A stretch of 64,000 bases of DNA from Biomphalaria glabrata. Lineage: Eukaryota > Mollusca > Gastropoda > Planorbidae. The notes beneath the pieces were generated by a model, which worked only from the letters and a program-made list of their open reading frames with translations, searched no databases and was not told where the DNA came from. The stretch lies in NCBI RefSeq assembly GCF_947242115.1, contig NC_074725.1:15625511-15689510 (forward strand), in the 5' to 3' direction. Below, one piece after another: positions 58,946-64,000 of the stretch (positions are counted from its first letter, which is position 1; each line of letters starts with the position of its first letter). Made by a program: the position numbers and the translations under genes.

Positions 58946-58979
<34 letters not shown>

Positions 58980-58995
58980 TTTGTTATATATATAT
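58640..58995 (+). repeat. Probable RTE-type 3' UTR fragment ending in ACAT/TA microsatellite
   Basis: The motif ctaaggaacatctatgccaa, then gttttatcaacattggtcaa and acggttttgatttctg, followed by (ACAT)n, resembles the tail shared by many RTE-like elements. The internal pair gggttaacc / gggtttacccg is repeated. Single copy here. Confidence 0.4.
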
Positions 58996-59687
58996 ATAGG
59001 CTTTGTTTGACTCATAGTCCGAAAGTCGCCATTACTGGGGCACAATTCATTAAGTTTGAAATTATACCTAGGCGAATATATCTTTGGCCTTCTTTCCTCC
59101 CCTCCTTTTCTTTGTGTTGCCTTAGAGATAAGAATGTCTTTTTATTTATATTTAATGTGTCGTTTTGTGGTGTCTACACATTCTTAATGTATCACCACGC
59201 CCTTACCCATACCCCTCACCACCTGTGTTATACGTTTGTAGATGTACTTTGTATATGTCTACGATGACGCACTTGGCATCAAATTATCGAGTTGGCTAGT
59301 TTTATTAATGGCACATTTTAAAGTCATTAATATATTTTATTTTCGTAGCAACTAAGTGCCTAAAAAAATATGATATTTTAGATCACATGGGGTCTTACAG
59401 AATTCTTGGTCCGGCAGGGTTACATATATATACAGTCGTTCACTCCTGCAGCAATAAATTTTTGTTTTTTGAGTCTTTGGGCCCTATTATAGTAAAATGT
59501 GTAGAAAATTGCACTTACAAAGATCATACATACACAATCACACACAGACAAGCGCAATAGCTTTGACATTCTAAACAGAAATGTTCTAAGAATACCCGTA
59601 AGACGTAAAATGAGTCACTCTCTACATTAAAAGTTTATAATGGTTTATATTGTATAATTGGTTGATATTGCAACAAAGCGTTTAGAC

Positions 59688-60231
59688 CAGTGATGCCCTA
59701 CCTAATTTATTCTGCTGGCCATTTTAATTTCCAACACGCGTGTCGCGGGCCATATCACCGAAAAGGTACAAAAACGAAATTAAATTGACCTCAAACTATT
59801 TTATTAGAAACCCGTGGATCTAGTACGTTTTTCTTTTGTTTGCGGTTCAAATCAAGTATGCGCCATATTTGTTTGTAATGTTGTTTATACGTTGATGTTT
59901 TTTTTTGTTTTTGTTTTTTGTTGATTTTTTTCTAAATATTAACACTTTTTTTTCTAAAACAAATATGTTGGCATATTATCATTTTACACACACACAAAAA
60001 CACAAAACAAAGACCTTTTCACTTTTCCTGGTAGATTCTACGTTTAGAGTCCCATTTCATTAACACACAAAGGCCATGGTACCAATCCATCAGAGAAAAA
60101 GTGAGGTCTAACGTAGGCAAACAATAATTTTTTTATTATTTTTTTTTGGAAGGGGACATTTTCTACACTTTATGCTGACCTTTCGGCGGCCGTATAGAAT
60201 CACGTCGCGGGCCGGATTTCGGGCATTACTA
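59688..60231. mobile_element. hAT-type non-autonomous element, 544 bp, with 8-bp TSD
   Basis: Begins cagtgatgccctacctaatt and ends gggcattacta, 11-bp inverted ends with two mismatches. Flanked by identical gtttagac at 59680-59687 and 60232-60239. Both sides carry cgcgggcc motifs (59743-59751, 60207-60214). The interior is AT-rich without transposase traces. Confidence 0.92.
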
Positions 60232-60489
60232 GTTTAGACAAACAGGTCTGATCTTCACAACAAACTACAATTATTTGTGCTGAAGAGACATTATAGTTTC
60301 ATATACAATTGTGTTTTTGTTTTGTTTTTCACGCTTCGTTTCCGCGATCCTGTAGAAAAAGAAATGTGTAGAACTATTTCTTTCTCAAACAATGAGTCTG
60401 GCTAAGTGCATTCATTTTCCGCCGTCGGTTCATTGTCTCAAATCCATCTTACAACCTAAGATGGGCAGTGCAAACATTCTGACAGAATG

Positions 60490-60615
60490 GATTTCAGCCT
60501 GGCATGCGCTCTGTACTTTCTTCTCGATGGTCCGTGTTTGAACCCTGCCCTCTGCCATTCCACGTCGTCGTGCGGAAGGTTCTGGCTGGGTTGCAATAAT
60601 CTTCAAACAAACATC
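60490..60615 (+). repeat. tRNA-derived SINE, family B
   Basis: ctcgatggtccgtgtttgaa, then ccctgccctctgccattcca, then tgcggaaggttctggctggg. Forward copy. Confidence 0.7.
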
Positions 60616-61567
60616 TTAAACGGGAATTGCCTATGCACAAAGTTGACTAGGGTAGTCTTCGATTCATGGGAATACATAGATTCTCAACCTAGGGTACACA
60701 TACCACTTGGAGTACGCGACGGACCGGTTTGGCAAAAAAAATGAAAATAAAATTTTCCTAATTGAATGGGGACGCTATACGCAACTTTAGGATAATATGT
60801 TTGGGTGCACGTGAAGAATGCAAAGTCTACTCAAGGTCTTCTTGGGGCAAATAGGATGAGACATTCTAATAGATCAATCGGCTGTCAACCGTAGCCAGCA
60901 CATTGACAAACCGCCTTTATGTTCCGTTCGTGTGTTATCTACCCAATTAAAGCACTGATGCAAGACGTGTTTTAAAGTGGAGCATAACATGCCTCAACAA
61001 CTCGCATTAGCTACTGAAGCACCCTCTGGTGGCAGTCGGAATTCCCCTGCACTAAGAGGCAGCAGAGGTCACTTGCGCCTTTCAACCTCCCATTTCCACC
61101 CTTTTCCGCATCGATGCCTGAGCCTTTATTTAAATGTCCTTCAAACCTTATCAGCTTTTATAATGTAAAACTGGCTTACTTTTAAATCAGCGTTTCTCAA
61201 CATTTTGACTGACGGCGCCCGTCAAAAGTTTGGTTACATTGTGCTTTAACAAGCTGGGTCGTGAGAAGCCCTAACGGCAAACGACCTTCTGCATTCTGAG
61301 CTGCTTAAATGCATTCTCCGGGCATCTTCGAAGCAAACTTCGTCACAGTAAAATTTTAACGTAGTTTAATTAAAGATGGAGGCTGCACCAATGGGCATAA
61401 GGATGTAGTCAAAGGACGATACTGAAATGTGAGAAACAAGTAGCTCAGGTTGTCTGAAAGAGATCAAATCACTCTACGTGTACCGATTTTTTTTTGGTAC
61501 ATTAAATCTCAAGTACATTGGCGGTTAAAAAAACAACAACAAACATAACGGTATAGTGTTCCCTATA
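60616..61567. other. Intergenic; small SINE A and MITE fragments
   Basis: The segment 60885-60955 is a fragment of SINE A (agccagcacattgacaaacc). The segment 61190-61330 has a hAT-like start (cagcgtttctcaacattttg) without a matching right end. Confidence 0.5.
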
Positions 61568-62216
61568 TGGGGAGGGGCGCAGTGGCTTCGTGGTAAAGCG
61601 CTTGGCTTCCGAACCGAGGTGTCGTGGGTCCGAGTCTCGTTGTAGACTGGGATTTTTAATTTCGGGATTTTTTAAGGCGACCTTGATTCCACCCAACTAT
61701 AATGCCCTAATGGTGGTGTGGACGGTCGTTGACTTGTAGCACCTCACCAAACTTCTGTTAAACAACTAAACCGCTGTAGGTGTATTATATCTTAACTTGT
61801 AAAACTTGAAATAACTTGTAATAACTTCTTTGTGAACACTACTAAATAGAACTTTTATTACAATAGAGACAAATTTAACTTGAGATAAAATAAGTGTAGC
61901 AAAATAATATTCTAAACAAAATCTCTCTACAAAAAACGTCTTTTCAGTCTGGCGTTCTAGAGTCATCTGTCCTAACTAAGACCGCTGACGAAAATGCTGC
62001 TTATCTTGCATCATTCACAACCAATCGCTAACTTCTTCCCACCGCCACCATTGAAACACACACACTCTATCACAAATGAGCACCGTACATTAGTTTGGGA
62101 AATCAAAGTGGTTGATCATTGTGCTGGCTACATGACACCCTCAGTAACTGTAAGCCAAGGAAACAGTACGTCATATTCCCCATAGCTCTCAAGGTCTGAA
62201 AAGTGGTACTTACATT
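61568..62216 (+). repeat. SINE family A, forward copy, split by a later insertion
   Basis: The head at 61568-61700 shows the tRNA-like A box (gtggcttcgtggtaaagcgc) and B box (tgggtccgagtctcg). The body resumes at 62090-62216 (ttagtttgggaaatcaaagt, then gtgctggctacatgacaccc). The intervening 61717-62089 is a separate repeat. This copy shows that the other family A copies in the window are in reverse. Confidence 0.82.
61717..62089 (+). repeat. Dispersed ~0.4-kb repeat with TG...CA ends, copy 2 (possible solo LTR)
   Basis: Starts tgtggacggtcgttgacttg and ends cgtaca. Aligns with 50715-51114 throughout. It interrupts a family A SINE, so it is younger than that SINE. The left boundary is uncertain by about 15 bp and no target duplication was recognised. 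Confidence 0.62.
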
Positions 62217-62727
62217 TTTCTTTTATTTTCTATTCCCAACATGATAGTGTTCGCATCAAGAAAGTTACTCTGCTGTATCGAGAAGTAGGCATTATGAAGA
62301 ATTCCGTCGACTATTAAAAGAATCAAGTTTACTTACAAGTAAGTGAATGTTTGATCTTAGTATGATTTGAAGTTTACATTGCTAGGTAATTTAAGTATCG
62401 ACGTACACTGGGCGTAGTCAGGATTTTTTTCCTCCCCACCCCCGCAAAAAAATATATGTGTGTATGTGCGTATTTGTGTGTACATAATTAATCCTTATTA
62501 CATTTTCACCCTTCATTCTTTCGGAAGACGTTTATTTGACCTAGAATAGGTTCTTACTGGAGTTAGTGGGAAAATTGTAGACTCCCCGCCATTGCCAGCT
62601 CACAGCGCTACCCCAGCTCGGGGCGGAGCTCCGCCGCCAAGCACTATTTTCGGTATTAAAAGCCTACAAAACGCATATTCTGAGGTATCTACAGTGCATC
62701 ATCCTGCTATTAAAAAGTGTTTTTTTT
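62217..62727. other. Intergenic; MITE-like patch
   Basis: Position 62406 (cactgggcgtagtcagga) resembles a hAT MITE end without partner. Otherwise blank. Confidence 0.4.
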
Positions 62728-63120
62728 TTAAACCTTATGTACTATTCTTACTGACTCAGATCCTCTCTCGTCGTTCGGCGCATTGGGCGGCAAGCTGCTT
62801 CCACAAAAATCTGTCACTGGCAATGTCTGAGGCCTCTTCCCAACTGCTCTGATGACCTCCATGAAAGTGTGGCGCCAAGTTGTTATAGGATGTCCCTGTT
62901 TGCACTTTCCTTGTAATGGCCTCCATGTCATCGCAACTCTTATTATGCGTAATTCATTTTTGTCGGAAAACATGTTCCGCAGACATCATGCGACGCTCTG
63001 TCACAATCTCACTAAGGGGTCGACTCCCAGTTCGGCATAGGAGTTCCTTGATTTAGACCCGATCTCTAAAACTGACTCCTAAAATCTGTCTTAGCCATCT
63101 TTGTTGAGCCACATATATTG
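62728..63120 (-). mobile_element. LINE 3' end, reverse copy
   Basis: Minus strand: IIRVAMTWRPLQGKCKQGHP, then ITTWRHTFMEVIRAVGK, then SLPPNAPNDERGSE. Matches the A-x-x-W-x-P-x-G-K-R-x-x-G-R-P-x-x-T-W-R-R-T end of a LINE ORF2 common in invertebrates. 5'-truncated. Confidence 0.75.
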
Positions 63121-63179
63121 TTTTTCAATTTCGGCAGATGACTATGCACTGAACTATATTAATAGAGCCCAACCACTGG

Positions 63180-64000
63180 TAGAAATTTGTAACCTCTCTT
63201 GAAATTAGGTGACTGTAGTTTGTTTTAGATTTTATAGTAGGAAGCGTGGTCAAGAGGCTAAGAACGCTTGAACTAGGCTTGGTTTGGCCAATGAAGAGGG
63301 CTCGAGGTTCGACACCCGTCTCGTGCAGAGTTGTGTAATCCGAGCGCCTTAAGGCAGCACTGAAAACTTTCTTCCATATACCCCCTCCCCCCACTGGCCC
63401 ACAAATGAGATTGGACCATAGCGCTCTGAGCATAAACATGAAAGTAGCGCTATATCCAAGCTATAATTTATTTATTTTTATCTATATCGAAAAGGGAAGT
63501 TTTATCGTCAAAATAATTTTTTGAGGGTTTTAAACTAAAAAATTTGTTGTTTTTTTAAAACCCCCATTAGCTACGGTCATAGAATTTGGTGACTGTAGTT
63601 TGCTTTAGAATAAAATTGAAGAGAGAGGTTTTCAACCGCAAAACTCTCTATATGGGGTATTTAAACTCAAAACCATTAGGTGGGGTTTTAAACTTTTAAA
63701 AAAGCCCTCTGGAGGAAGGGGTTTACACTCAAAACCCCCCTTGGCATGGCTACGATCATAGCATTTTGAGTGCGTAATTTACTTTTTTTTTATATTGAAG
63801 AGGTATTTTTTTTATCTTCAAATCCCACTGAAGTGGGGTTTAAACTCAAAACCCCATTTGCTAGCTCCCTTAGATTTTTGAGTAATTTGCTTTTCTATAT
63901 TGAAGAAGTGGTTTTTAGCTCTAAACCCCGCTGGAGGGGGTTTTTAAACACAAAACCCCTCTTGGCTACGCTCATAGAACCTGTGACTGATGTATGGATA
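63180..64000. repeat. Degenerate tandem repeat, ~115-bp unit, running past the window end
   Basis: Repeated blocks: ggtgactgtagtttgcttta, gaataaaattgaagagagag, ggggtttaaactcaaaaccc, ttggctacgctcatagaa. At least five imperfect units are visible from about 63185, with a SINE inserted at 63240-63467. The array continues beyond base 64000. Confidence 0.88.
63240..63467 (+). repeat. tRNA-derived SINE, family C, forward copy
   Basis: Head gaagcgtggtcaagaggcta (A box), then gctcgaggttcgacacccgt (B box). The body ends gaccatagcgctctgagcat and gtagcgctatatcc. Inserted in the tandem repeat. Confidence 0.82.

Noticed and set aside
58854-59267. 137-codon plus-strand frame
   Set aside because: Crosses (ACAT)n and (TA)n microsatellites; low-complexity product.
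61568-61650. tRNA-like A and B boxes, possible tRNA gene
   Set aside because: No cloverleaf or acceptor stem; repeated elsewhere in the window as the head of SINE family A.

Overview
The window is eukaryotic nuclear DNA: AT-rich, intron-rich, with no operons, dense SINE, LINE and MITE remnants, microsatellites and one long minisatellite. The repeat style (tRNA-derived SINEs, CR1/RTE-like LINE tails, many short TCTAGATCTAGA stretches) suggests a gastropod mollusc, probably a freshwater pulmonate-like heterobranch. That assignment is inference; no species marker was found.

Three host loci can be supported. (1) Minus strand, about 0.97-1.15 kb: one exon with the first zinc finger of an NR2E-group nuclear receptor carrying the unusual P-box CDGCSC (HR83/NR2E5-like). 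The rest of the receptor is not seen and presumably lies beyond the window start and/or in unrecognised 5' exons. (2) Plus strand, 17.39-27.93 kb (possibly to 28.21 kb): six phase-compatible exons, each holding about one transmembrane segment, of a multi-pass membrane protein whose family I do not recognise. The N-terminal exons are not found, and the C-terminal tail has competing splice solutions. (3) Minus strand, 34.64-42.02 kb: a complete seven-exon gene for a 229-residue CAP-Gly protein. All six splice junctions keep frame, and the protein has an atypical GDSNG in place of the usual GKNDG.

The rest is repeat-derived or blank. Region by region: 1-0.2 kb, a 20-bp tandem repeat cut by the window edge; 2.6-5.1 kb, SINE and LINE fragments; 10.2-10.9 kb, a zinc-finger LINE 3' end; 14.2-14.5 kb, a LINE insertion with a twin-priming inversion; 15.3-16.1 kb, a decayed hAT transposase; 17.07-17.29 kb, a near-perfect hAT MITE just before the membrane-protein exons; 26.3-30.9 kb, MITEs and LINE 3' ends; 33-36.2 kb, a duplicated segment beside the last CAP-Gly exon and another zinc-finger LINE end; 42.46-42.67 kb, a hAT MITE upstream of the CAP-Gly gene; 42.9-45.3 kb, CR1-like and RTE-like LINE 3' ends; 51.2-53.9 kb, a 2.65-kb minisatellite with higher-order structure; 59.7-60.2 kb, a 544-bp hAT element; 61.6-62.2 kb, a SINE split by a 0.37-kb repeat that recurs at 50.7-51.1 kb; 62.7-63.1 kb, a LINE end; 63.2-64 kb, a degenerate tandem repeat with a SINE inserted in it.

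The three host loci show no functional link to one another. I found no rRNA, true tRNA, CRISPR or prokaryotic features. No clearly new biological system was found. The most promising leads are the two uncharacterised host genes and the way mobile elements border their exons.
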